A stretch of 63,536 bases of DNA. Origin: Mastigamoeba balamuthi. Taxonomy: Eukaryota > Evosea > Mastigamoebida > Mastigamoebidae. Made by a program: the position numbers and the translations under genes. The DNA is taken from positions 1 through 63,536 of the forward strand of contig CACRSC010000074.1 of the NCBI GenBank assembly GCA_902651635.1. Direction: 5' to 3'. This document shows, piece after piece, positions 23,901 through 35,302 of the stretch. Each line of letters begins with the position of its first letter. Within the stretch, counting starts at the first letter, position 1. Below the pieces are notes generated by a model that made no database searches, was not told the origin of the DNA, and was given only the letters and a program-made list of their open reading frames with translations.

Positions 23901-25218
23901 CTGGGCGACCTCGTAGATGAACCACCCCGACAGGTACCCCTCCAGCGTGTCGCGCGTCCTGCGCCCCACGTCCGCCTCGGCGAACCTGCGCAGCAGCGCC
24001 GCGGAGCCCGCGAGGGCCTCTGTGTCGCCCGGGGCCACGGGGCGCGGCATCGCCTGCGTGAAGAACAGCCTCAGGTCGTTCCGCTCCATCAGCGCCCGCG
24101 CTGGCCCGTCGAGGCGCGCGGCGAGGTCCGCGGCGGAGCCCCACGAGGCCGCGTAGACGCTGAGCCCCGCCGGGGCGTGGTGGGCGAGCCACTCGACGAG
24201 CTGCGCGGTGGCGTTGGGCAGCGTGCAGAGCACGAGGGCCCTCGGCTTGCGCGGCCCCCCGAACAGCTTCCTGTCAGCCTGGCGCAGCTCCTCAGCGCTG
24301 AGGCTCAGGCCCCCGGCGCCCGTGACGCTGACCGTCTCCAGGAGGCTGCTGGTGCCCGCGGTGCAGTTGGAGCCGCGCAGGAAGCAGAGCACGCCGCCCA
24401 CGTAGCCGGCGGCCCAGCGGCCAAAGTCGGTGTCGTGGGAGACCAGCGAGACGCTCTGCAGCGTCTCCCAGTCCCGCGACAGCATCGCCATGATGTGCAG
24501 CAGCTCGTCGCCCCCGGAGGCCCGCGCGTGGACGACCAGCGGCAGCCGCACGCTGCCCAGCCTCCCCCGCGAGTCTGCGTCCGGTTTTCGAGGGTCAGGG
24601 AGACGCTGACAGCGGATCTGGGAACGGCTCACCCGTGTGGGGGAACAGGGCGGTGTAGTTGGCCACGGAGCGCATGGACTCGCTGGCCGAGAGGGCGCCC
24701 ACCAGGGGGACGCCTGCGGTGACGAGGTGCCGCATGATCGCCTGCTGGGTGCTCGAGTGGCCGACCCTCCCCGTCACCAGGAACGCGCACCAGTCGTCCA
24801 CGAGCGAGGCGATGTTCCGCTGCAGCCCGTCCTGGCGTTGTTCGCGCGAGTTTCGCGATTATCAAACGAATTACTCCGATACTGAACTCCTCACAGGCAG
24901 ACGAGTGGGGAAAAAACGAAGTCCGTAAAAAGGAAGCGGTCAACGAGTTCGAGGTGACCCTTCAGGCGCAGAGCAGCGCACCTCGTTCGAGTGGTTGAGC
25001 TGCTTGATGGTCAGGTTGAGCACCGTGAGCCGCGAGGCCTCGCCGATGGCCGCCCTGAGCCCCTCGGCGACGCCCTGCTCCATCTCGGAGGGGCCCACCG
25101 AGACGCCCACGACCACCTCGCCGTCGCTGCAGGCCGCCCGCGCAGCAGGGGCGAGGCACGCGAGGCACACGAGGCACGCGAGGCCGCAGCAGAGCACCGG
25201 CCAGCCGCTCGCCCTCAT
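20902..25218 (-). CDS. receptor pseudokinase C (double PBP ectodomain, TM, TKL kinase-like)
   Basis: The start at 25218 gives a signal peptide (MRASGWPVLCCGLACLVCL). PBP unit one: VVVGVSVGPSEMEQGVAEG, FLVTGRVGHSSTQQ, EGYLSGWFIYEVAQHAV and CNQGMHEVFLTQ. PBP unit two: VVLLGSEVRTTG, FQSFLVGKFLSMVVHAA and CNQGLDTVYVVD. TM: GLGVAVIAATAILSIVVW. Kinase-like: CLGNGRLGSLYLA, VAVRVIEK, HGSINKNNLLV, VTDLWVTTK, LAPEV, DVYAFGVVLWDL and CWQTQPERRPS. The same catalytic positions are lost as in A and B, with DLW here instead of DFW. The far C-terminus diverges from the other two after LAVLQDMGVV. This copy is the upstream-most of the array and next to the right flanking repeat. Confidence 0.82.
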
Positions 25219-25845
25219 TCTCGGGTGGGCGGTGCTGTCTGCGCTCCGGCGGGTGCGGCGAAAACGGGATCGGAGTGTGCTGGGCTCGGGAGGAAGGGTG
25301 CTGTGCTGTGTGCGGGGGGCACTGAGAGGGCACCTCCTCGGAAACACACCAGCAGGGGGGAAAAGTAATGACCGGATAAACAAAAAAGATAAGGGCTCGG
25401 GAAAACACCGCTGCTGTTGTGTGCGTTTCTGAATAACTGGTGACTCCAGGGATATCCCCTCGGCGCTGCGATCTTCTCAAGTGGTCAAGAAAGGGTTGTG
25501 CGGCGACTTGAACGGGTGGGGTCACTCGAGATGGTCCGCCAGTAGTCTCCCAATAGCAGCACAGTTCAAAACAAACACGGCGTTCTTGAGGAGGTTTTTT
25601 GCGGCCGTTGTTCTGTTCAACTGAGCAGAAGAGAGGGCGTGCCACTCTCTAATCTCTCACAGGCCTTGTTGAGCAAAAGGGGATGAGGCCAGAGGGTGTC
25701 GGACCCACTACTCTGAGCAGCCTGAGGTGCCGACACTGAGCATTTGATGCAGCTCCCGCAGAGTTCAGGAGATTGTGAATGAGAGAGAGCTTGCCTTTCC
25801 TTGTGGTGAGCAAGACAAAACAAGGAGTTCCACAGACACTCGTTC
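25219..25845. other. intergenic region upstream of receptor C
   Basis: No gene recognised. It holds the promoter of receptor C. At about 25660-25715 a short stretch (GAGGCCAGAGGGTGT and flanks) duplicates the outer end of the 600-bp repeat that begins at 25846, so a partial extra copy lies directly beside the full one. Confidence 0.5.
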
Positions 25846-26445
25846 CTCACATGCCTTGCAAAAAGGGGATGAGGCCAGAGGGTGTCGGACCCACTACCTT
25901 GAGCACTTCCAAAGATTGTGTCGCTTGAAGAGTCCTCTGGGTCATTGGCTCGGCTGCTGCCGAGTGTCGTACGAGCTCCAGAGGATTATTTCCCAGGTAC
26001 CAGACCGCTGGTGGCCCCGATTCTGCCCTCTCTCAGTATCTTCTCTCACCCGCTGCCCCTCTGCCCCCACACCCCCACTTATGGGTCCCTCCCTCATGTT
26101 TTCCGTCTTCTGGCCAGTCCGACACGCCACGCAGGCTGAGCAATGTTCAGCAGGCAGCTTTGCAGTGCTCGCTGGCACGCCACACGCCCGCCGACCGGCC
26201 CGCCCGGTCCTTTTCCCGCATTCTGTCTATTTTTGGGTCTATACCTCTACAATTGTCATCCGTTTTCTGACGGTTTTCTCTCTGACAAAGCGTATGCATT
26301 CTGTTCGCATGGGCACAAGCTTCGGCTGGGCGATGTGCAACAGTCAGCGTTGTGGTGCCAAGTGGCCTCCTCAAAACTCGTCCGTTGCATTCGTTTCACT
26401 TCCTCCGTTTTCCTCTACAGTTGTGCTGGGCATCGCGTGTGCGCA
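25846..26445 (+). repeat. 600-bp interspersed repeat, right inverted copy
   Basis: This is the inverted counterpart of the stretch at 10270-10866. The same outer stem and inner hairpin are kept. Small indels near 26190-26220 break the reading frame relative to the other copy. Identity stops sharply near 26445, after GGGCATCGCGTGTGCGCA, and starts near the GGGGATGAGGCCAGAGGG segment. Confidence 0.75.
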
Positions 26446-26682
26446 CGATGCAGCGTTCCGGCAGTCCCGGCTGGCCCTCTGCTGGGCAATGCACTTCTGG
26501 GAGCTTGTTGAACTTGAGCCCGTTTGCACGGCGGTACCGCTGGGAGGTGTTCCTCTGCTGCTCGTTGGAGGAAAAGCGGTAGCGAGAGCTAGGCTACTGC
26601 CAAATAAACGGCAGGCTGCGAGTGGCAGCTGACACTGGCGGATGATCCCGTTGCAAGCATTCAGTGTTCGCAAGGGGCTCGT

Positions 26683-28156
26683 CTACATCGTGCACGGACG
26701 AATGAGAAAGTACGTGGCGTCGGCAAGGCCCACCAGGGGCTCCCCCAGCGCCACCGGCGACTCCTTCCTGCCCACGACCCTGAACAGCGACATCCGCTGG
26801 CCCCCGCGCGCCTCGGGCGGCAGCAGCGCCTCGGCCGTGTCCCACGTGCGCGCGTAGTGCGTCCGCGGCAGGAAGTCGCCCTCGAGCATCACGGCGACGG
26901 CGACGACGCGCGACGAGCGGAAGAGCCGCGAGTGCTGCCAGGCCATCGCGGGGTCGAGGCACACACGCAGCAGCGCGGCGAAGGCCACCAGCGACTGCGT
27001 GTCGAGCGCCCCGCCGGCAGCGGCCGCCGACTCTGCGGTGAAGACCGCGGGGCACCCGAAGAGCCGCGCGGCCTCGCGCGCAGCGTGGACGAGCACCTCC
27101 GCGGGCCCCGCGCCGTCCGCGGGCGCAGCCCCGCAGCAGCCGCAGGGCCCCATGCTCGTGAGGATCCTGCAGAACGTCCGCGTGTCGGCGAGGACGTCTG
27201 CGAGGTCCGCGAACTCGTCGATGTCGCCCGGGGGCAGCGACGTGCGGATCCAGCGCAGCAGCGACGCCTTGAGCGGCGCGCCCTCGTCCTCCGGGGCGCC
27301 CGCGGCGAACGCCGACCAGAGCTCGCAGGCGACGCGCAGCACCGCCTCGCCGCCCTCCGCGAGCTCGCTGGCCGTCGCGGTGGCCGCCGCCGAGGGGCAC
27401 AGACTCCTCAGCAGCGCCCACGCGCCCTCCCAGCAGTCGGGGCCCTCGGCCTGCAGCCGCTCGCAGGGCCCGCCCAGCAGCACGTGCGCCTGCGGGATGG
27501 GGAGGGGGGTCGCTCAGAGCAGTCCGGGTGAGGGGAGGGGGGCGCGTGGCGTACGAACTGCGCGAGGCCTCGGGGGGAGCAGTGGGAGAGCGAGGGGATG
27601 TGCGAGCCGGTGGCCCAGTTGAAGAGCTCGCAGAGCACGCGGGCCCGCAGCGCCGTCGACGCCGCGCGGGAGACCGTGCAGCCGCGCTGCCTGCGCTCCA
27701 TCTCGTCCGCGGTGACCGCCGCCGGGCCCCCGGGCTGCTGCCGGGGCTGCGGCTGCGGCGGAGGCTGCGGCGAGACGAGGCGCTCGAGGGCGTCGAGGAG
27801 CCGCTGGGCCCGCGCGGGCTCGCGGGAGGCGAAGCAGTGCACGTCGAGGCCGCTCGTCACGACGACGATGCGCCCGCGCTTGCGCGACTCGCGCGAGCGG
27901 ACGGTGCACGCGGGCGACGCCGCGGCGAAGGCGTCGAGCGGCGCGCGGGCGTCGGCGTCCCTGTACCAGGCGACGGTGCCGCGGCGCTCGTCGACGACGA
28001 CCCACGTCTCGCGCCACCCGACCCTCGCGCGCTTGGCAAACGCCTCGGCCAGCACCCCGGGCGCCCGCGACTCGAGCAGCTCGCGCGGGCTCGGGCCCAC
28101 TGCCCCGCCCGCCGGCCCTGGCGGCGCCTTGCGGGGCGCAGGACTGGGGCTGGGGC

Positions 28157-28191
<35 letters not shown>

Positions 28192-28654
28192 TGCTGCTGA
28201 GGTGCTGCGGGGGCCCACTCGGGGTCGCCCGTGAAGAGCAGGGAGCGGCCGTCGCCGTCGAGGAAACGGAACCGGACCAGGGTGCGGGTCTCGCCCGCGT
28301 CGCGCAGCTCGCCCTCCCACTTGGCGAGCAGCTCGAGCGGTTTCTGCGCCGGGTCCAGCCTCACGCCGGCGCCTGCGGGTGCGCGCGTCATTATGACGTC
28401 ATAAACAGAACGCGGGTCGGGGAGGAGGGTGCGGGGAGGGGGAGCTGACTGTGGCCCCTGTAGGCCCAGAGGAAGCAGGGGAGCGGAGAGGGGGCCGCTG
28501 CGGTGGCGGCGGAGGTCTTGAGGGCGTAGTGGCGGCAGACGTCTGCAGCGGTGGTGGCGGGGCCCACGGCGAAGCTCTTGTACAGGTTGCCCTCGTTGTA
28601 CACGCGGATCACGACGCGCCCGCTGGGGCTGGCAGCCCTCGACGGTTCGCCCAT
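26683..28654 (-). CDS. RA-PH domain protein, MRL/Grb7-like adaptor
   Basis: The start at 28654 opens a Ras-association-like domain (VVIRVYNEGNLYKSFAVG, then TAADVCRHYALK). It continues after an intron with LDPAQKPLELLAKWEGELRD. A Gln run (CAG repeat near 28161-28199) and a Pro/Ser linker follow. Next is a PH domain: RVGWRETWVVVDERRGTVAW, IVVVTSGLDVHCFASREPA, RLLDALERL. A last exon of about 270 residues after an intron (donor GTACGC near 27559) is helical and not recognised. The RA-PH pair is typical of adaptors that link small GTPases to membranes and actin, such as RIAM/lamellipodin and Grb7/10; such a role is inferred. Stop at 26683. Confidence 0.62.
28161..28199 (+). repeat. CTG/CAG trinucleotide run in the RA-PH gene
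   Basis: About a dozen CTG triplets on the plus strand, with one CTC interruption, encode a poly-Gln run on the minus strand in the linker between the RA and PH domains. Such a run is expected to vary in length between strains. Confidence 0.8.
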
Positions 28655-29512
28655 GGCGGCAGACCCGCAGCAGAGAGATATGACCCCCCGATATTCCGAT
28701 CTAGATTTGGGGAAAGATCCCCGAATCTGGACCGGAGCTAGAACCCGGAACGCGGGCCATCCGTGCCGCAACGCTCTCGGCTCGCTCGTCCTCAGTTTCA
28801 AATTGAATTCAGTACTGCCTCGGGTGAGCACCTCTGGGTACGAATTACTCCAGGAGAAGAACGGCAGCAGCACATGTGCCAGCGTACCCCCATTGCCGGG
28901 CAGCGGTAGAGTCGAGGCGTGCGGGGCTTGGGGAATGCGGGGACTCGTTCGGACCGCACCGGTTTCGTTCAGCAAGCCAGGAATCGGGCCGTTGCCCAGC
29001 TCAGAGAGCGGGTCCGCGAGAAAGCCGTTGTGCACTTCTCCTCAGGGGTCGCGCTGTCTTTTTCTCTCTAACGGCAACAATATTGCTGTACACGTGTAAT
29101 TGCCACGTTGCAAACTGAAACGTTGGAAACGGCTGTCTCGGACTTGCAGACCCGGGGGAGATTTGGATGCGTGGAGCGCCGGGGGTCCTGAGGCGGTACC
29201 ACCACGGGCAACGGAGAGTCTTTCCGCCGTCGGTGCCGGAAGAGGCTCCTCCTGGGAACCGCTGGGAGAGTGCACCTAAGTGCCATTTCCTGTAACTTAT
29301 ATCAACCAACCGTCATAGCGATGAATATCTGCTCCGATATCAGAGGAAAACTCATGGAAAAAAAGTGCCGTTTCACCGCGGCGGAGGCACTCTTTTTTCT
29401 GCCTCTGTCGCCTACTTTCTTATTCCCACCGCTCACCGCTCTTCCGCGCACCGCACGGCACTCCCTGCGCACCCCTCGCCCACGCGATTCCGGCTGTACC
29501 CCCGCGCCCGAC
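28655..29512. other. divergent intergenic region
   Basis: This lies between the RA-PH gene (minus) and the acidic-protein gene (plus), so it should hold both promoters. At 28686-28740 it contains a short AT-richer palindromic stretch built on GATCTAGAT and AATCTGG, of a type that recurs elsewhere in the window. No gene was recognised in it. Confidence 0.5.
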
Positions 29513-30659
29513 ATGAAACCGACAACTTTCGCCGACCGCCCCGGCGCGTGCAGCGCGTCGTCGCTCGCCGCGGCCCTGGAGAAGCCGCGCCGCGTGGGTG
29601 ACTCGCCCGCGGGCGACGCCAGCGACCTGGGGACGGGCTCGGCGGTCGGGTCGACGCGGGACCACAGCCACGACTCGACGGGGGACGAGGCGGGCGACGG
29701 CGTGTCGTCGGAATCGTCGAGCTCCTCGGGCTCGGACGAGGAGGAGGTCTCGGGCGACGAGTGCGACGACGGCGAGGTCGAGGAGTCCCCTCCGCCTCCC
29801 AAGCAGGTGCCCACCTCCTCCCCTCCCCACCCCTCCCCGCGCGCGGTGCGGGGGGCGACGGTGGACGCTCTTTCACACGTTTTTCCTCATTCGCCACCGG
29901 CGCAGTCGACGCTGCTCTTTTTTCGTTTGCCTGTTACGGCAGCCTTGCTTTTCCGCCGCCCCTGTCACCGCTTCCCCGCATTCGTTTTTTCCTGCGGTTG
30001 GCCATTCCATTTTCGTCGATTTGTTTTTTGTCCCTGCGCCGTCTTGTTTTGCTCCCCCCCCCAGCGGCTCTTGGCTCGTTTCTCAGCACCGGTTGTTGTC
30101 CACCACCGTGCAGCTTCCGGGGATGAAGGTGGTGATGCCCGTGCCGTCGCGAGAGCTGCAGATCGAGAGGTTCTACCAGTTTGTGCAGAGCCTCGCGATG
30201 CTCACGCCCGCCCAGCGCGAGCAGTTCTGCACGCTCGGCCGCGACTTCGAGGTACCCTGCCCCCCCCTCGTCTCGTCTCGCCCTGGCAGCCCCCCGCGCG
30301 GCTCACCCGGGGGATCGCAGGAGCGACGAATACCCGCGGACGTGTTCCAGCGCACTGTCTACAAGGACCTGCCCCGCGACACATTGCCCGCGCTCAAGTG
30401 GTACATGGCCACGGGCGTCCTCGACAAGCAGCTCATGTGCGCACCGCTCCTCTCCTCTCTCGCTCCCCTCAGTCACGGGTCTGACACTGGCTCTCTCTCC
30501 TCTCTCTCATCTCGCAGACGCCGAGCGTACCAGGGGACAGGGTCATTGCCGCCTCAGCTCCTTCACGCAGCGATTCTAGAATCGATAGGCAAGAAGAGGC
30601 CGAGCGACAGCCTGCCCGAGGGCTACCCCCCGGTCAAGAGAATGCGCAGCGACCTCTGA
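29513..30659 (+). CDS. acidic, Ser-rich, probably nuclear protein of unknown family
   Basis: The start at 29513 gives an N-terminal segment of low complexity with SSESSSSSGSDEEEVSGDE and PPPPKQ. A roughly 305-base intron (29809 to about 30111) follows. The next exon encodes a compact helical region (RELQIERFYQFVQSLAMLT, then REQFCTLGRDFE), then after a further intron PADVFQRTVYKDLPRD and ALKWYMATGVLDKQL. A last exon ends with ILESIGKKRPSDSLPEGY and VKRMRSDL, which looks like a nuclear localisation signal. I do not recognise the family. Acidic tract plus basic C-terminus suggests a chromatin or transcription role, which is only a guess. Confidence 0.55.
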
Positions 30660-31199
30660 ACGCGCCCCTGCTGGCTCGAGCTGTGCTCTCGGCGGCGTTG
30701 CACAGCCCCTCGCTCCGAAAACACAACTCGCTGTGTTGATTTCCGGCCACCCGCTGCCCCCCTCCCGCCGCTGGGGGGCTGTGCCTCCCTGGCGGGAGGT
30801 GCGCGGTCCTCCCCCAACGCGCGCCGCGACGATGGCGCGGGGCGGCCTGCCGTGGACAGGGACAATCGCCGATAGCTGTGATAGCTGTGCTGTACTGGGG
30901 AATCCAACAGAGGAACAGTGGAAATATCGCATACCGTATGTGGGGCTTCCGTCTCCTCTGCCGGCCCTATGGCTGCTGCCTTTGCCCTCCCCCCTCGCCG
31001 CAGGGTGGACGCCGCGCTCCCCGAGTCGTCCCGTGCCCGCGCTCCTGTCCCCGAGATACCCTCTTCGAGTTTTGTTGAGATCGAACAACGTTGTTTCCCG
31101 GCTACTGCACTTTTTTCGGTTGCTCTGGTGTTCTGCGAGATTCTCCCCAGCGGGCGAATATCCAGACATTCTTGTAACGCTCGTAGGGGCCGTTTGATT
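30660..31199. other. intergenic region before the left PARP gene
   Basis: No gene recognised; the open frames here are short and lack family features. It holds the promoter of the left PARP gene. Identity with the right arm begins sharply at about 31200, twelve bases before the ATG, so the two PARP copies have unrelated promoters. Confidence 0.5.
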
Positions 31200-34100
31200 G
31201 GTCTGAGAGGGATGGCCGAGGTCACGATGGAGGGGGTGCGCCCCCTGCCCCTGGACCCTCCCCCGGCCCTGGCCAGCGCCTCTGCCGTCCGCGTCCACGA
31301 CGACACTGCCCTCTGCGACCGCCTGGTCCTCGGCTCCTGGTTCCACCACAGCTTCACCGTGCGCTGCTCTCTCTGCCTCCCCTGGTCCGCGGACCTCAGA
31401 TCCAGATTTCTCCGAAGAATATCTGCTGTCCGCGAATCGCGAATCCAGATTCTCCGAAGAGATCATTCTGACGTGTGCGTCGTCTTGTGTCGTTGCCACG
31501 ACGCACAGGCGTACCCGTACCCGCCCGAGGGCCACAGCCCGCGCCCCCAGTTCGGCGAGGACTTTGTGGTGGCGCGCAGGGAGCTCCTGCTGACGCCGCG
31601 CGGCAGCCTCGTCACCGCCGAGGTCCACGTCACTGCCACGTCACCGCGGTCGTTCAGGGTCGCGTGGGTGGAGTCGCAGGGGCAGCAGAAGCGTGTGGGG
31701 CAGGGGTCGGCGACGACGGGGTGTGCAGTGCACGCGGCGACGATGGCTGAGGCGCTGGCTGTGCTGGCCTCGCTGCTCCGCGAGCGCACGGGGCCCCTCC
31801 ACCGCTGCTCCCGCCTCTCCCGCATCGCCGGCGCCCCCTCGCTCGCAGCGGGGGCCCTGGCGTCTGTGCTGCCGCAGCCCGTCCGCGCTCTGCTGCTCTC
31901 TGTGTGCGTCTGGGCGTGGGGGGCGTGGGGGCGTGGGGGCGTGCGGCTGTGCGGCTGTGCGGCTGTACGGCTGTGCGGTGCCCCCGACTGAGCTCAGCGC
32001 TGCCCGCGCAGCTTCCGGGCAGCGGCGGCGAGGCTCCGCGCAGAGGGGCTGGCCACGGGCTGCCCCGCTGGCGACCTGCACAGGGCCGTCGCGGTGCTCC
32101 GCCGCATGCGCGACGCTCTGGCGCGGGGCGACGAGGGCTCCGCGCGGGCTCTGGCGCCCGACCTCGCGCAGGCGCTGCCCCTCGCCGCCGGCGCTGGCGA
32201 CCTCAGCGCAGAGTCGCTCGAGAGGTCCTTCGAGGCCTGCGCGCTGCTCGGCGACCTGGCGGCGTGCGGCGAGGGCGCGCCCGACATCGACGCGGGGGGC
32301 GGCGCGTCGGGCGAGGACGACGTGGACGCGCTGTACCTGTCGCTCTCGTGCGACGTCGAGTGGCTCTCCCCCGAGTCCCAGGAGGTGCCTGTGCCCCCCG
32401 CACAGCAGCTCAGAAGCCCCCCGCTCTGACGCAGGGGTACCCTCTCCCCTCCCCCACCCCCATCACCCAAGCACGAGACGGTGGCCAGCATGGTGCGCGG
32501 CGGCAGCGGGGCGGCGGCGGCTGGGGTGCAGGTGCGCAACGTGTTCGCGGTGCGCAAGGCGTCGGTGTTCGAGGCGTTCGCGGCGAGGGGGCTGGGCAAC
32601 TCGCGGGTGCTGTTCCACGGCACCAAGCCGGAGAGCGTGGTGGGCATCCTGGCCCACGGCCTCCGCCTGCCCGAGGTGTCGGCCGGGCTGCTCGGGGCTG
32701 TGCGGACCAACGCGGGCGACCTGGGCGCCGGGCTGTACTTCGCCCCCGACAGCGGGACGTGCGTCAAGTACACGGCGCCCCTCGCAGGCACGGGGTCGCG
32801 GTTCCTGTGCGTGTGCCAGGTCGCCCTGGGCAGGGCCCTCGACGTCCGGGCTCCGCGTCCCGAGCTCGCAGAGGCCCCCGAGGGCTACGACAGCGTGCAC
32901 GCCTTCGGGGGCCCCTTCGCCGACCACGAGTTCTGCGTCTACCGCGAGGACCAGCAGTTTGTCAAGTACCTCGTCGAGTTCGCTGTCCCCGACGACGGGG
33001 TCCCCGCCACCGCTGTCCGGGTGCCACCGCCGACGGTCGCTGGCGCCGGTGCCGGCGCGCTTGCGGGGTTCACGAGGCAGCAGAGGGCGCCAGACGAGAG
33101 CAGGGGGCAGCAGGCGGCCCAGGGAGCCAAGGCGCCGCAGTTCTGCGGGATCGTGGCTGCCGGGGGCGCAGACGTGCCGATGGAGGCGGCGAGCGTGCGG
33201 GCGAGGCTGGTGGACGCGGTGGCGCACGTGGTGGTGCTGCAGCAGTTCGCCAACACGACGGCCGCCGCCATCGAGGGCAAGTACGTGTTCCCGCTCGACC
33301 CGCGGGCCGCCGTGACGGGCTTCGAGGCGCACGTCAACGACAGGCGGGTCGTGGGCGTCGTGAAGGAGAAGGAGGCGGCGCGCAGGGAGTTCCGGGAGGC
33401 CGTGGCACGCGGCGACGGGGCGTACCTCCTCGACGAGGCCGCCGACAGCACCTTCGCGCTGTCGCTGGGAAACATCGCCCCGCTCACCCGCGTCGTCGTC
33501 CGCATCGAGTACGTCGCGGAGCTCGAGGCCTGCGGGGCCGACGCGCGCAGGTGGACGCTGCCCGTGGCCCTGGCGCCCCGGCGGCGGCTGGCGGGGCTCG
33601 GGGCGCAGACGCAGTCGGCCACGGGCACCGCCCTGGCGCGCACCACCGCGTCCACGGCGTTCGGGTTGGAGGTGGCCGTGTGCATGCCCACGCCCATCCG
33701 CCAGGTGGCGTCGCCGACGCACCCCGTGGCCGTCAAGCGTGCGGCCACCAGGGCCACGGTGAGGTGGCCCGACGGCGAGGGGCCCCCGGCCTCGGACTTT
33801 GTGCTCGTGGTCCGCGCCGAGAGCGCCCGGGCCCCGTCGCTGTGGGTCGAGGAGTCGCCGGCCGGCGGGCGCGCCGCCATGGCGGTGCTGTACCCGCAGC
33901 TCGACGCCGCCGAGGACGCCGCGGCCGAGTCCGTCGTGGTGGTCGACTGCTCGGGCTCCATGTCGGCGTGCCTCGCCGACGCCCGCGCCATGGCCCGCGC
34001 CCTGCTCCAGGGCGCCCCCGACCTGGGCCTCATCAACGTGTTCGCCTTTGGCTCGTCCTTCGAGTCCTGCTTCATGGGCTCTGTGCGGATGACCCCGCGC

Positions 34101-35302
34101 AGCTCCGCCAGGGCCGAGGCTTTCATCCAGGGTGTGTCCTCCTTTGCTTCCCGCTCCCCTCTCCCCCTCCACCTTCCCCCCTCGCCTCAGGGTCCGGGTC
34201 CGTGCGTCGCACGCAGGCATCGGCGCGAACATGGGGAGCAGCGGCGGGCTGTTCCACGCGCTGCAGGCGCTGTTCCTCGAGGTCGAGTGCAGGGACGAGG
34301 CCCAGTGGGACACAAACGTCTTCGTCGTCACCGACGGGCACTACACCGGCGACGCCCACGTCCACGCCGCCGTGGGCAGGCACTGCGGTAGGCCCGGCAA
34401 CAGGACCCGGGTGTTGTCGCTGGGCATGGGCCCCGACCCCGACAGGCACAACGTCGAGACGCTGGCCCGGGCGGGCTGCGGGGCGGCCGAGTTCGTGGGC
34501 AGAGGCAGCCCGTGGCGGGACCAGCACGCCAAGCAGCTCGCGAGGGCGCGGCAGGCGTCGCTGGGGCAGGTGAGCGTGGAGTGGCTGGACCTCGGGGGCC
34601 GTGTGTGCGACGTCGAGCAGGCCCCGCAGCGCGTCACGACGCTCTTCAGCAACGAGAGGACAATCGTGGGTGTGGCCGGCCCATCCCGCGGAGCTGACCC
34701 CTGCTCCCCCTCCCTCCCCTCAGATCTACGGGTTCATCCCGAGGGAGTGTGTGTCGCTGAGGCTGACAGCGCACACGTCGTCGGAGCTGCAGAGCTTCCA
34801 GGCCGTCGTGTCGGCGTCCCCGGCGACCCTGACAAAGGGGCTTGTTGTCCATCGGCTGTGCGCAAAGGCCGTGGCAAGGTCCACTCCACTCTGGCCATTC
34901 CGGCCCTGCTGACACCGCACACCGCGCGACGGCAGGGACTGGGAGAGCGGCAACACCCAAGGAGACGAGGCGCAGCGACAGGCCGAAAAAGAGAGGGTGC
35001 GGCTGTTCTCTGTGGGGCACACGTTGACACCAGACAACAGAGGAAGCCCGAGATAGTCGCGCTGGGTGTCAAGTACTCGCTCGCAACATCCCTCACGTCG
35101 TTCATCGGGGTTGAAGAGCGCTCCGAAGCACAGAAGAGAGGGTGACAACAGGACAAAGTGGGACTGGAGCTGACGACCTCAAGCAAACAGGGAAGGACAG
35201 CTGCCAGCCACTCCGGACCTGAGCGAGATCGCCAGGGGAGTTGTGGTGGACGAGATTCCCCACATTAGCATCTGGGAGACCATCCCCGTGTCAGACTCCC
35301 AG
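31200..35302 (+). repeat. left arm of a 4.1-kb inverted duplication
   Basis: The stretch from just before the PARP start codon to the codon run DSQ near 35302 is repeated in inverted orientation at 42397-46564. Within PARP, VIT and VWA exons only a handful of residue differences were seen over 636 residues. Introns differ by indels. Beyond 35302 identity drops, then returns in the CFI-box exon. Confidence 0.9.

Noticed and set aside
31915-31990. Telomere-like or G-quadruplex array
   Set aside because: The units are GGCTGTG-type intron minisatellite and no telomeric unit is present.
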